A stretch of DNA of 24,752 nt. It comes from an uncultured Oxalobacteraceae bacterium (GTDB taxonomy: Bacteria; Pseudomonadota; Gammaproteobacteria; Burkholderiales; Burkholderiaceae). The stretch spans positions 1-24,752 of the forward strand of contig CAMLIL010000088.1 of the NCBI GenBank assembly GCA_946480015.1, in the 5' to 3' direction. A program made the position numbers and the translations under genes. This document shows positions 9,118 to 16,611 of the stretch, in pieces; the first letter of the stretch is position 1, and the number at the start of each line of letters is the position of its first letter. A model generated the notes under the pieces. It did no database searches, was not told the DNA's origin, and worked only from the letters and a program-made list of their open reading frames with translations.

Positions 9118-10172
9118 AATACCCGGCCCTGCAGCTGTTTTCCCAGATCCTACCCGCGCTCGACCAGTTCGACTGCATCATCGACGTGCGCAGCGAAGGC
9201 GAATTCGCGCTCGACCATATCCCCGGCGCGATCAACTGCCCGGTGCTCGACAACGACGAGCGCATCCGCGTCGGCACGCTGTACAAGCAGACCGGCGCGT
9301 TCGAGGCCAAGAAGGTCGGCGCGGCGCTGGTGTCGAGGAATATCGCGCGCCATCTCGAAACCCTGTGGCAGGACATGCCCAAGGACTGGAAGCCGCTGGT
9401 GTACTGCTGGCGCGGCGGCAACCGCAGCGGCTCGCTGGCGCTGGTGCTGGCGCGCATCGGCTGGCCGGCGATCCAGCTCGACGGCGGCTACAAGGCTTAC
9501 CGCGCCCATGTCAGCGCAGCGCTGGCCGCACTGCCGCCGCTGGACCTGCGCGTCATCTGCGGCACCACCGGCAGCGGCAAGAGCCGCCTGCTGGAAACCC
9601 TGGACGGTATCGGCGCCCAGGTGCTCGACCTGGAACAACTGGCGGCGCACCGCGGTTCGGTGCTGGGCCATCTGCCGAGCCAGCCGCAGCCCTCGCAAAA
9701 AATGTTCGAGACCCGGATCTGGGACAAGCTGCGCCACTTCGATCCGGCCCGCCCGGTGTTTGTCGAATCGGAAAGCAAGAAGGTCGGCCAGCTGCGCGTG
9801 CCGGACGCGCTGATGGAGCGCATGCGCCAGTCGCCCTGCGTGGCCTTGACCCTGTCGCGGCCGAACCGGGTGCGCCTGCTGATGGAAGACTACAGCCATT
9901 TCACCGCCAGCCCGGCCACGCTCAACGCGCAGCTGAATTTCCTGGTGCAGCTGCACGGGCGCGCCAGGATCGACAGCTGGCACGCGCTGGCCAACGGTGG
10001 CGCCATGGCGGAGCTGGTCGACCAGCTGCTGGTGGAGCATTACGATCCGGCCTACCTGCGTTCGATCGACCGCAATTTCGTCCAGTACGGGACGGCGCGC
10101 TTGCTGGAACTGCACGATATCGGGCCGGCCGACTTTCTGGCCGCCGCCGAGGAGCTGCACCGGGCCGGCTAG
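9114..10172 (+). CDS. mnmH: tRNA 2-selenouridine synthase
   Basis: Enzyme of 352 residues that replaces sulfur by selenium at wobble uridine 34 of certain tRNAs, via a geranylated intermediate and using selenophosphate from SelD. The N-terminal rhodanese domain (about 8-140) has catalytic Cys98 in YCWRGGNRSGS. It is followed by a P-loop domain with GTTGSGKS at 150-157. The length matches the family. ATG 9114 overlaps the tesA stop (ATGA, 9114-9117), indicating translational coupling. Its presence implies that the organism makes selenophosphate; selD is not in the window. Downstream, 10173-10246 separates it from the convergent porin gene and holds no clear terminator. Confidence 0.96.
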   Translation: MKYPALQLFSQILPALDQFDCIIDVRSEGEFALDHIPGAINCPVLDNDERIRVGTLYKQTGAFEAKKVGAALVSRNIARHLETLWQDMPKDWKPLVYCWRGGNRSGSLALVLARIGWPAIQLDGGYKAYRAHVSAALAALPPLDLRVICGTTGSGKSRLLETLDGIGAQVLDLEQLAAHRGSVLGHLPSQPQPSQKMFETRIWDKLRHFDPARPVFVESESKKVGQLRVPDALMERMRQSPCVALTLSRPNRVRLLMEDYSHFTASPATLNAQLNFLVQLHGRARIDSWHALANGGAMAELVDQLLVEHYDPAYLRSIDRNFVQYGTARLLELHDIGPADFLAAAEELHRAG

Positions 10173-10246
10173 CAGCCTGCCAAAATGCGGCGCCGGCCAA
10201 ATAAGCGCGCAGCGTGCGCAGGAATTGGCGGCGCGCCTGTCCTGGT

Positions 10247-10951
10247 TCAGAACGGCCGGGTGGCGATCAGCATCAGGTTCGAGCGCGCCGCGCGCGTGAA
10301 GGCGGCGACGCGATAGCCGTCGTAGGCGCCGGTGTCGGCGGCATCCAATGCCAGCTGCAGGTTCCAGTCGCCGGCCGCAAGCCCCACCCCGACGCGGGCA
10401 TCGGTCAGGCTGCGCTGGCCGTACACCAGGGGCCTGCCCAGCATGTGCATGTGCCCGGCATGGGCGAACAGGCTGACATCGCCCCCCAGCGGATAAGACG
10501 CTTCCACTTGCAGATACAGGGTGTGTCCGCCAAAGCCCAGATAGTTCGGGCCGTAGGACATGCGCGTGCTGAAGCGGTCGGTGCTGACGCCCAGGTAGAC
10601 TTCCTTGTAATTGGCGTGCGATGCCGCCGAATAGGTGTAGACAGCCGCGCCCATGTCGAGCACGAGGTCGCCTGCGACCCGGCGCGAATAGCCCCCATAG
10701 CCCAGCAGGTCGACGCCCGGCTGGCCGCCGATGCCCTCGCGTGGGACGCGCGCCTCCACGCCGCCGTACGAGCCGGAGCGCGCGTCGTAGGCCAGCAGCA
10801 GCTTGGCGACCGGCTTGCCATTACTGAGGGAATAGCCGCGGTAGCGGTAATCGGTGGCCAGCGACAGGCTGCCGCTGACCTGGGCCTGCGCGGCGGTGCA
10901 GCAGGCCAGCAACAGGGTCAACCCCGCCGCGCGAGCGGGGAACCTACGCAA
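10247..10951 (-). CDS. TorF/Gcw_chp-family putative outer-membrane porin, last gene of the sigma-factor operon
   Basis: Predicted outer-membrane beta-barrel of 234 residues. Signal peptide about 1-23 (LTLLLACCTAAQAQ), then VSGSLSLATDYRYRGYSLSNGKP, the hallmark opening of the Gcw_chp/TorF family, and alternating amphipathic strands ending MLIATRPF. Its transport role is not established. The start is TTG at 10951-10949: it is the only usable start after the upstream stop, and GGAGG (10961-10957) sits five bases before it. The reading frame is the same as that of the preceding subtilase, with only five codons between that gene's TGA and this TTG. It is therefore very likely part of the sigma/anti-sigma/protease operon. 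Confidence 0.85.
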   Translation of the reverse strand: MRRFPARAAGLTLLLACCTAAQAQVSGSLSLATDYRYRGYSLSNGKPVAKLLLAYDARSGSYGGVEARVPREGIGGQPGVDLLGYGGYSRRVAGDLVLDMGAAVYTYSAASHANYKEVYLGVSTDRFSTRMSYGPNYLGFGGHTLYLQVEASYPLGGDVSLFAHAGHMHMLGRPLVYGQRSLTDARVGVGLAAGDWNLQLALDAADTGAYDGYRVAAFTRAARSNLMLIATRPF

Positions 10952-10966
10952 TGCTGCCTCCGGGCG

Positions 10967-12184
10967 TCAGCGTAACTGGGCGGTGGTACTCGGTAGGTTG
11001 GCATTGCAAGCGCATGTACAAATTCCTGTCAGACCGGTCACGGTGGCGCACAGGTCGACACCGGGGTTGGGCCGCGCCCGGTCTGACACCAGGGCCGCAC
11101 GCAGCTGGACCAGGTTCATTTGGGGGCGCAATTGGCCGATAAGTGCCATGATGCCCGAGATATGCGCTGCTGAAAAGGATGATCCGGATGCCATCTGCCA
11201 GCGCGCGCCCGGCACGGCAGTGGGAATGTCGCGCCCGGGCGCGAACAGCACCCCGGCCAGCGTCGCATTGAGCTCGTCGGCGGAGACGGCGAACACACCC
11301 GGATGATTGGCTGGAAAGCCGCCGTCGCGGCTGTTCGGGTCGACCGCGCTGACCACCCGCACGCCGCGCGCGCAGGCCGCGTCGATCAGTTCGCGCAGCA
11401 GGCGGTCGGGCGGGCCGGACAGGCTCAGGTTGATTATCTGGGCGTGACGCAGCATGGCGGCGTACATCGCTTTGCCGAGGGAGAAGCTGTTGCAGCGGGT
11501 GGCGCCGTCGCGCTGCTGCCAACATGCGCGCAGGGCCAGCAGGCGGGCTTCGGGGGCGATGCCTTCGATGCCGACGCCGTTGTCGGCGCGCGCGGCGATC
11601 ACCGATGCGACCGCGGTGCCATGCGTTTCGGCCACGTAGGTCTGGCCGTCGACGAAATTTTCCTGGGCGACCACCTGGCCCACCAGATCGGGATGGGTGG
11701 CGTCGACGCCGCTGTCGATGACGGCCACGGTGACGTCGCGCCCGGTGGCGACCCTGCGGATTTCGACCAGCGGCCAGTGCATGGTGGCCGGCTGCACCTT
11801 GTACAGCGGATCGCTGGCCTGCACCACAAAGGTATTGACCGGCTGCGCCCATTTGACCCGGGCATCGCGCGACAGGGCTTCGACCACGCGCTCGGGGGTG
11901 GTGCCGGCTGGCGCCGCCATGCGGTAGCAATCCACGCTCAGGGCCGGCATGGCCCAGTCTTCCAGGATCACCAGGCCGTGCTCGCGCGCCAGCGCTTCGG
12001 CGATGCGGCGCCGCGCAGGATGCCCGCTGTCCTTGCGGTAGCTCCCGCCGGCATAGGTGTCGGGCCGAAAATGCGGCGTCGGCATGTGCAGCATGACCAG
12101 GATCTCGGCCGCCGCGACCGGCTCCTCGGCGCGCGCCGGCAGCGCGCCCAGCAACAGCATCAGGCAAAGCAGCAGGCGCTTCAT
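10967..12184 (-). CDS. Secreted S8 (subtilisin-like) serine peptidase
   Basis: Exported subtilase of 405 residues. Signal peptide 1-19 (LLLCLMLLLGALPARA), N-terminal propeptide-like domain about 55-118, catalytic domain about 150-370. The triad is visible: Asp157 in VAVIDSGVD, His188 in ETHGTAVAS and Ser336 in ASGSSFSAAH. At the place where subtilisins have AAGN, carrying the oxyanion-hole Asn, this protein has SAVDPNS at 279-285, so that residue is changed or shifted and activity may be altered. The C-terminal tail is cysteine-rich (C379, then CTCAC at 389-393). The ATG overlaps the anti-sigma stop (ATGA, 12181-12184). The obvious candidate target or partner is the anti-sigma factor encoded just upstream (inference). 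Confidence 0.92.
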   Translation of the reverse strand: MKRLLLCLMLLLGALPARAEEPVAAAEILVMLHMPTPHFRPDTYAGGSYRKDSGHPARRRIAEALAREHGLVILEDWAMPALSVDCYRMAAPAGTTPERVVEALSRDARVKWAQPVNTFVVQASDPLYKVQPATMHWPLVEIRRVATGRDVTVAVIDSGVDATHPDLVGQVVAQENFVDGQTYVAETHGTAVASVIAARADNGVGIEGIAPEARLLALRACWQQRDGATRCNSFSLGKAMYAAMLRHAQIINLSLSGPPDRLLRELIDAACARGVRVVSAVDPNSRDGGFPANHPGVFAVSADELNATLAGVLFAPGRDIPTAVPGARWQMASGSSFSAAHISGIMALIGQLRPQMNLVQLRAALVSDRARPNPGVDLCATVTGLTGICTCACNANLPSTTAQLR

Positions 12185-12816
12185 GGCTGGGCTCCCATTG
12201 GTTCGACCAGCTGCACCGCCGGATTGGCGCGCAGGGTGGCCAGGGCGGCTTGGCCGCCGCCGCGCACCTCCAGCAGATAGGCGCCGGTGACGGTCGGACC
12301 GTTGACGATGCGCGCATTGCCGGCCCGTAGCGCCCGCTCGATCTGCAGGGCGGTGGCGTCGGCACGGAACATCAGCACCAGGTTGCCGCCACTCGGGGCG
12401 GCGCCGCTGGAGAGGGCGTGGAACTGCTGGGGCACCGGATCGGCGCTCAGCAGGCGTGCGCCCAGCAGGACCATCAGCGCGGTCTGGCCGGCCAGCGCGT
12501 ACGGCATCCAGCCGGCGCCACCGTTGAACCAGCTTCGCCAGCGCTGCGTCAGGCTGGGGGGAGGCTTGGGCTGCGGCGGCAGGCGCGCCGCCAGGCGCGC
12601 AAAGGCGCGCTCGGGATCCAGGCCGGCCGGCTCGGGCGGCGGAACGGTGCGCAGGCACCGCTCCAGGGCCAGGTCGCCGCGGCAGTCGTCGCATCCGGCC
12701 AGGTGGGCGCGCAGCGGCGCGGCCTGCTCCTCTGGCAGAGTTTGGCTGACGTAGCTGCCCAGCAGTTCCTGGACTTCCTGGTGCGTCAGCGCACCGTTTT
12801 CTGATCTAGCCTTCAT
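12181..12816 (-). CDS. Zinc-finger anti-sigma factor with a propeptide-like outer domain
   Basis: Inner-membrane protein of 211 residues expected to hold the ECF sigma factor inactive. The N-terminal ZAS-type domain has H38-x3-C42-x2-C45 (AHLAGCDDCRG). A proline-rich linker (80-88) and one membrane segment (about 103-122) follow. The periplasmic part (about 145-206) resembles a subtilase propeptide: a beta strand (NLVLMF), helix (ALQIERALR), strands (ARIVNG, GAYLLEV), helix (QAALATLR), and the typical end VQLVEP. The start overlaps the sigma-factor stop (12813-12816) and the end overlaps the subtilase start, so the three proteins are translationally coupled. The anti-sigma role is from family and context; the propeptide likeness is my reading of the sequence. 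Confidence 0.9.
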   Translation of the reverse strand: MKARSENGALTHQEVQELLGSYVSQTLPEEQAAPLRAHLAGCDDCRGDLALERCLRTVPPPEPAGLDPERAFARLAARLPPQPKPPPSLTQRWRSWFNGGAGWMPYALAGQTALMVLLGARLLSADPVPQQFHALSSGAAPSGGNLVLMFRADATALQIERALRAGNARIVNGPTVTGAYLLEVRGGGQAALATLRANPAVQLVEPMGAQP

Positions 12817-13412
12817 ACTCTTTCTTCCATATGCGCGGACAACAAAACCTTGAGCCGCTGGCGTGCATGGAACATGCGCGTCTTAACGGTATTGAGCGGG
12901 CATTCCATCGTGTCCGCGATTTCCTGGTACCCCATGTCGTGGTAATACGCCAGGCTGACAACCACCCGCTGTTCCACCGACAGTGCGTCGAGCGCTTCGC
13001 TGACACCCTCGCACATTTGCTGCCTCATCGCAATCGATTCCGGTTCCAAACTCGCGTCTCCCGCATGCAGGTCGGGGTCGGCCTCGACCGGTTCATCGCT
13101 GGCGTTGATCGCCTTTAAGCCCTGGCGGTAGGCAATGGCGAAGACCCAGGTCGACACCCTGCAACTGCCGTCGAAGCTGTCCGCTTTCTGCCACACCACC
13201 ATCATGGTGTCGTTGATGATCTCTTCAATCAGCACCGAACCGCGCACCATGCGGTCGAGAAAACGCGCCAGGCGCCCGAAATACAGCTTGTACAAATCAT
13301 GAAAAGCCACCCGGTCGCCGGCCGCAACCAGCTCTACCAGGTGTAACTCGGATCGTTCCGCATCGCCCTGCCGGCTGGCAGGCTGCGGCCTCATCCTGTT
13401 CAACATCCCCAT
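12813..13412 (-). CDS. ECF-type RNA polymerase sigma factor
   Basis: Group IV (extracytoplasmic-function) sigma factor of 199 residues. Sigma region 2 spans about 35-100 (DLYKLYFGRLARFLDR, then IINDTMMVVWQKADSF and the STWVFAIAYR helix). Region 4 spans about 135-191 with the helix-turn-helix MGYQEIADTMECPLNTVKTRMFHAR. ATG 13412 is preferred because AGGAG (13422-13418) lies five bases before it; a second ATG at 13406 is possible. First gene of an operon with an anti-sigma factor (ATGA overlap), a subtilase and a porin. An ECF-like promoter element on its own strand (13458-13426) suggests that it activates itself. An identical element faces the mrtJ operon. The inducing signal is unknown. Confidence 0.95.
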   Translation of the reverse strand: MGMLNRMRPQPASRQGDAERSELHLVELVAAGDRVAFHDLYKLYFGRLARFLDRMVRGSVLIEEIINDTMMVVWQKADSFDGSCRVSTWVFAIAYRQGLKAINASDEPVEADPDLHAGDASLEPESIAMRQQMCEGVSEALDALSVEQRVVVSLAYYHDMGYQEIADTMECPLNTVKTRMFHARQRLKVLLSAHMEERV

Positions 13413-13425
13413 TGCTACTCCTGAT

Positions 13426-13458
13426 GCGGTGAATACGCGTTGCCAGCGAAAAGGTTCA
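13426..13458 (-). promoter_or_regulatory. Predicted ECF-type promoter of the sigma-factor operon
   Basis: On the minus strand, TGAACCTTTTC (13458-13448) is followed by 11 nt and GTATTCACCGC (13436-13426). GAACCT would be the -35 element, with the AAC core typical of ECF promoters, and GTATTC the -10, 15 nt apart. The start of transcription would be near 13424, leaving a leader of only about a dozen bases that contains the AGGAG ribosome site. The same sequence and spacing recur on the plus strand 80 nt away, which is the main support. Promoter identity is inferred. Confidence 0.75.
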
Positions 13459-13536
13459 TGGGTTTCACAATTATTTTTTGTGTCCACAGAAAAATAAATC
13501 GAAATTCTACACCTCAAAAAAAGTTTCGCCCCGTTT

Positions 13537-13569
13537 TGAACCTTTTCACATCCGCCCGGTATTGACCGG
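13537..13569 (+). promoter_or_regulatory. Predicted ECF-type promoter of the mrtJ-cytochrome operon
   Basis: TGAACCTTTTC (13537-13547), 11 nt, then GTATTGACCGG (13559-13569). It matches the divergent element at 13458-13426 in 11 of 11 bases of the first block and 9 of 11 of the second, with identical spacing, while the spacer differs. Transcription would begin near 13571, about 45 nt before the mrtJ ATG. The 80 bp between the two elements is strikingly AT-rich for this genome, which may help promoter opening. Confidence 0.75.
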
Positions 13570-13615
13570 TTGCTAAGCAGGTACCCGCCTGCCCCCTCAG
13601 GAAGGATTGGAAACG

Positions 13616-13966
13616 ATGTCGGTTTGTGGTCCGGCGCTGCTGCAACACGATGCCGCCACATTGCTGCGCCTGCTGGTGGCGGCGCCCGTGCTGGAAGAGT
13701 GGCTGGTGCGTGCCGGACTGCAGGAATGGCTGCTGCGGCACGCCTTCCGGCCGGCGAGCGCCCGGTGCGTGGCGGCGCTGGTGTTTGGCGCGCTGCATCT
13801 GCCGCACGGCCCGGTGGCGGCGGCGGTGACCTTGCCGATGGGTATCGCGCTGGGCTGGCTGTACGGCCGGCGCCGGCGCTGGCTCGAATGCGCACTGGCA
13901 CATGCCGCATGCAACGGCGTGGCGCTGGCGTGGTGTCAGAGCGGATGGACTTCGTGGTTTATTTGA
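13616..13966 (+). CDS. mrtJ: Small CPBP-family glutamic intramembrane protease, MrtJ-like (JDVT-CTERM system)
   Basis: Inner-membrane protease of 116 residues with the three motifs of the CPBP/Rce1-like glutamic proteases: EEWLVR (Glu27, Glu28, Arg32), FGALH (Phe57, His61) and HAACN (His96, Asn100). It is short for the family, covering little more than the catalytic core. Small proteases of this class serve as sorting enzymes for proteins with a C-terminal tail of signature, membrane helix and arginines. The next gene ends in exactly such a tail, which identifies the likely substrate. ATG 13616 follows AGGAAGGA (13599-13606) by nine bases; an in-frame TTG at 13607 touches that site. It is the first gene of a seven-gene operon behind an ECF-like promoter. 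The MrtJ name is from memory of the family; the MrtX/Myxo-type system is the alternative. Confidence 0.78.
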   Translation: MSVCGPALLQHDAATLLRLLVAAPVLEEWLVRAGLQEWLLRHAFRPASARCVAALVFGALHLPHGPVAAAVTLPMGIALGWLYGRRRRWLECALAHAACNGVALAWCQSGWTSWFI

Positions 13967-13996
13967 TGTGCATATTTTTTTACAGGAGCTGCAACG

Positions 13997-16108
13997 ATGC
14001 AATGGAATCTGGATCAATCACGGCATGAAGGGCGCTTGCGCCGCCTCGGCCTGGCCGCCCTGCTGGCCGGCGCGGCGATGCCCGCGGCCCACGCCGCCGA
14101 CGCCCTCAACGGTAAGACCCTCTACCTGAACGGCCCTACCGGCGGCGGCACCAGTTGCAGCGCCTGCCATGGCCCTACGCCCGCCGCCAACGTCAACGGG
14201 ATTCTGCGCGCGGCCGACCAGCCCAGCGTCATCAGCAGCGCCATCAGCGCCAACAAGGGCGGCATGGGCGCCATTTTCAGCGGCGCCTTCACGGCCACCC
14301 AGCTGGCCGACCTGGCCGCCTTTATCGGCAATCCGACCGTGACCGCCGGCGCGGTCGCGTCGCTGGCGCCGGCCACCCTGACCTTTACCGGCACCACCGT
14401 GGGCCAGAGCGCCGCGCCGCTGACGGCCACCCTGTCCAACACCGGCAACGCCGCGCTGCAGATCGACACCCTCACCCTGTCGGGTGCGAACAGTGCCGAC
14501 TTCACCCGCTCCGGCGGCACCTGCGCTGCGGCCAGTTCGGTGGCGGTGGGCGCCAACTGCACCCTGCAGCTGACCTTCAAACCCGGCGCGGCCGGCACCC
14601 GCACGGCGGCGCTGACCATCGCCCACAACGGCACTGGCGCCACCAGCACCCTGACCCTCTCCGGCAGCGGCACGGCGGTACCGCAGGCAACCCTGGCCAC
14701 CTCGGCCACCAGCGTCAACTTCGGCGCGCTGCTGATCGGCACCGCATCGAGCGCGCGCACGGTCACTATTAGTAATAGCGGCCAGGCGCCGCTGAGCTTT
14801 ACCAGCATCAAGGCCAGCGGCGCGCAAAGCGGCTTCATCACCGTCGGCGGCACCTGCGCCACTGCAACGCCGGTAGCGGCCGGCGCCAGCTGCACCCTGA
14901 GCCTGACCGCGCTGGCCAGCACGGCCGGCAATTTCGCCGCCAGTGTCGACCTGGTCAGCAACGGCGGCAATGCCTCGATCGGCCTGTCGGGCAGCGGCGC
15001 AAGCGCCACCCCGGCCCTGTCGGCCACCCCGGCCGCGCTGTCGTTCGGCCAGCAGACCATCGGCGCGGCCGCCGCCACCCAGCAGGTGAGCATCGCCAAT
15101 ACCGGTAACGTGGCGCTGAACTTCAGCGCCATCGGCATCAGCGGCGCCGGCCTGTCCGTGGGCGCGGGCGACACCTGCCGCCCTTCCCTGGCCGTTGGCG
15201 CCAGCTGCACCGTTCCAGTGCTGTTCGCTCCCGCCGCCGAAGGCGCGGTCAGCGGCACCTTGACCGTGTCGTCCAACGCCGCGCCCCTGACGGTCACCGT
15301 CAGCGGCACCGGCACCAAGGCCGCGGTGGCGGCGCCCACGCTGTCCGACAGCAGCGCCGTGGCATTCGCCGATACCGCCCTGGGCAAGAAGAGCGCTACC
15401 CACACCACCACGCTGAACAACCCGTCGGCAGTGGCCTTCAAGATCTCCACCCTGACCCTGGGCGGCGCCAATGCGGGCGACTTCACCCTGGGCGGCACCT
15501 GCGCAGCCAATGCCACCATCGCACCGGCCGGCAGCTGCACCCTCGACAGCGTGTTCGCGCCCACCGTGGCCGGCGCGCGCAGCGGGCAAGTGATGGTGGT
15601 GACCGACGGCGGCGTCCAGCTGACCCTGGGCCTGTCCGGCAACGGCGTGACCGTGGCCGCACCGCCGGCACTGACCGTCGCGGCGCAGTCGGTCGACTTC
15701 GGCAGCGCGGACACCAAGCGCATCACGCTCAGTAATACCGGCACCGCCGCCGTGACCCTGTCCAGCGCCACCTTCAGCGGCCCGTTCGCGCGCGCCGCCG
15801 ATAGCAGCGGCTGCGCAGCCATGCCGCTGACCTTGCAGCCAGGCGCTTCCTGCGATCTGGTGGTGGCCTACACCGCCGGCAGCGGCGCCGCCAGCGGCAG
15901 CGTCGTCATCGCCAGCGACGGTGCCGCCAGCACCACCATCGCCCTGGCGGGCCAGGCCGCGGCGGTATCCGCGCCGGCCGCCCAAAACACCGGCGGCGGC
16001 GGCTGTTCCGCGATTGCAGGCGGCAACGATCCGATGCTGGCCCTGCTGGTGCTGCTGTCGCTGGGCGTGCTGGGCTGGCGCCGCGTCACCGCCAAGGAGC
16101 AGGCATGA
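13997..16108 (+). CDS. Exported c-type cytochrome with five choice-of-anchor-D-like repeats and a C-terminal sorting tail
   Basis: Protein of 703 residues. Signal peptide 1-33 (ending AAHA); cytochrome c domain about 35-112 with heme motif CSACH (54-58) and a likely axial Met90 (KGGMG). Five immunoglobulin-like repeats of about 100 residues follow (about 116-655), with phrases such as TLSNTGNAALQI, GGTC, GANCTLQLTF and LSGSGT; each repeat normally has a cysteine pair, likely a disulfide. The tail at 664-703 has GGGGCS, then DPMLALL, a hydrophobic helix and WRR: the JDVT/Myxo-type sorting layout. The mrtJ protease is encoded 30 nt upstream. Likely role: a heme electron carrier held at the envelope on a long stalk. 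ATG 13997 follows AGGAG by eight bases. The stop overlaps the next start (ATGA). Confidence 0.87.
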   Translation: MQWNLDQSRHEGRLRRLGLAALLAGAAMPAAHAADALNGKTLYLNGPTGGGTSCSACHGPTPAANVNGILRAADQPSVISSAISANKGGMGAIFSGAFTATQLADLAAFIGNPTVTAGAVASLAPATLTFTGTTVGQSAAPLTATLSNTGNAALQIDTLTLSGANSADFTRSGGTCAAASSVAVGANCTLQLTFKPGAAGTRTAALTIAHNGTGATSTLTLSGSGTAVPQATLATSATSVNFGALLIGTASSARTVTISNSGQAPLSFTSIKASGAQSGFITVGGTCATATPVAAGASCTLSLTALASTAGNFAASVDLVSNGGNASIGLSGSGASATPALSATPAALSFGQQTIGAAAATQQVSIANTGNVALNFSAIGISGAGLSVGAGDTCRPSLAVGASCTVPVLFAPAAEGAVSGTLTVSSNAAPLTVTVSGTGTKAAVAAPTLSDSSAVAFADTALGKKSATHTTTLNNPSAVAFKISTLTLGGANAGDFTLGGTCAANATIAPAGSCTLDSVFAPTVAGARSGQVMVVTDGGVQLTLGLSGNGVTVAAPPALTVAAQSVDFGSADTKRITLSNTGTAAVTLSSATFSGPFARAADSSGCAAMPLTLQPGASCDLVVAYTAGSGAASGSVVIASDGAASTTIALAGQAAAVSAPAAQNTGGGGCSAIAGGNDPMLALLVLLSLGVLGWRRVTAKEQA

Positions 16109-16611
16109 GCCGCCGCGCGCGCATCGGCGCGCTGCTGGTGGCCTGCGCCGGGCTGGCCCCGCTCGGCCACGCCGCCGCGGTCGATGCCAGCCGGGTGGCC
16201 CCGGCCTTCGATCTGGCTGGACAAAGCGGCCAGGTCTCGCTGCGCCAGTTCCAGGGCAAGGTCGTGTACCTGGATTTCTGGGCTTCGTGGTGCGGGCCTT
16301 GCCGCCAGTCCTTCCCGTGGATGAACGAGATGCAGGCCAAGTACGCTGCGCAGGGATTGCGCATCGTCGGCGTCAACGTCGATGCGCGCTCGGACGACGC
16401 GCGCAGCTTCCTGCAAGCCAATCCGGCGCGCTTTACCGTGGCCTTCGATCCGGCCGGAGCCACCCCGCGCAGCTACGGCATCAAGGGCATGCCCTCCAGT
16501 GTGCTGATCGACGCCAGCGGCAAGGTGATCTTCGCCCACACCGGCTTTCGCGAGGCCGACCGCGCCGACCTGGAAAGCCACATCAAGGCGGCACTGGGAG
16601 TGACGCCATGA
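16105..16611 (+). CDS. TlpA/ResA-like exported thioredoxin
   Basis: Periplasmic thiol-disulfide oxidoreductase of 168 residues. Signal peptide about 1-23 (GALLVACAGLAPLGHA); thioredoxin fold with the active site WCGPC at 62-66 (Cys63, Cys66) and the cis-proline loop GIKGMPSSVLID. The AhpC/TSA-like opening APAFDLAGQSG fits the TlpA/ResA/CcmG group, which usually reduces cysteines of apocytochrome c or other exported proteins. It lies between a cytochrome gene and a cysteine-tailed lipoprotein gene, in an operon that ends with dsbD, its probable source of electrons. The start overlaps the cytochrome stop (16105-16108) and the end overlaps the DUF4266 start (16608-16611). Confidence 0.93.
   Translation: MSRRARIGALLVACAGLAPLGHAAAVDASRVAPAFDLAGQSGQVSLRQFQGKVVYLDFWASWCGPCRQSFPWMNEMQAKYAAQGLRIVGVNVDARSDDARSFLQANPARFTVAFDPAGATPRSYGIKGMPSSVLIDASGKVIFAHTGFREADRADLESHIKAALGVTP

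Noticed and set aside
10163..10198. GGCCGGC/GCCGGCC hairpin after mnmH as a terminator
   Set aside because: Seven-base stem with a 22-base loop and no T-run; it is easily chance in high-GC DNA.
13413..13910. Sigma factor extended upstream to about 365 residues
   Set aside because: The extension reads through the AT-rich promoter gap and antisense of mrtJ; a ribosome site and normal ECF length support 13412.
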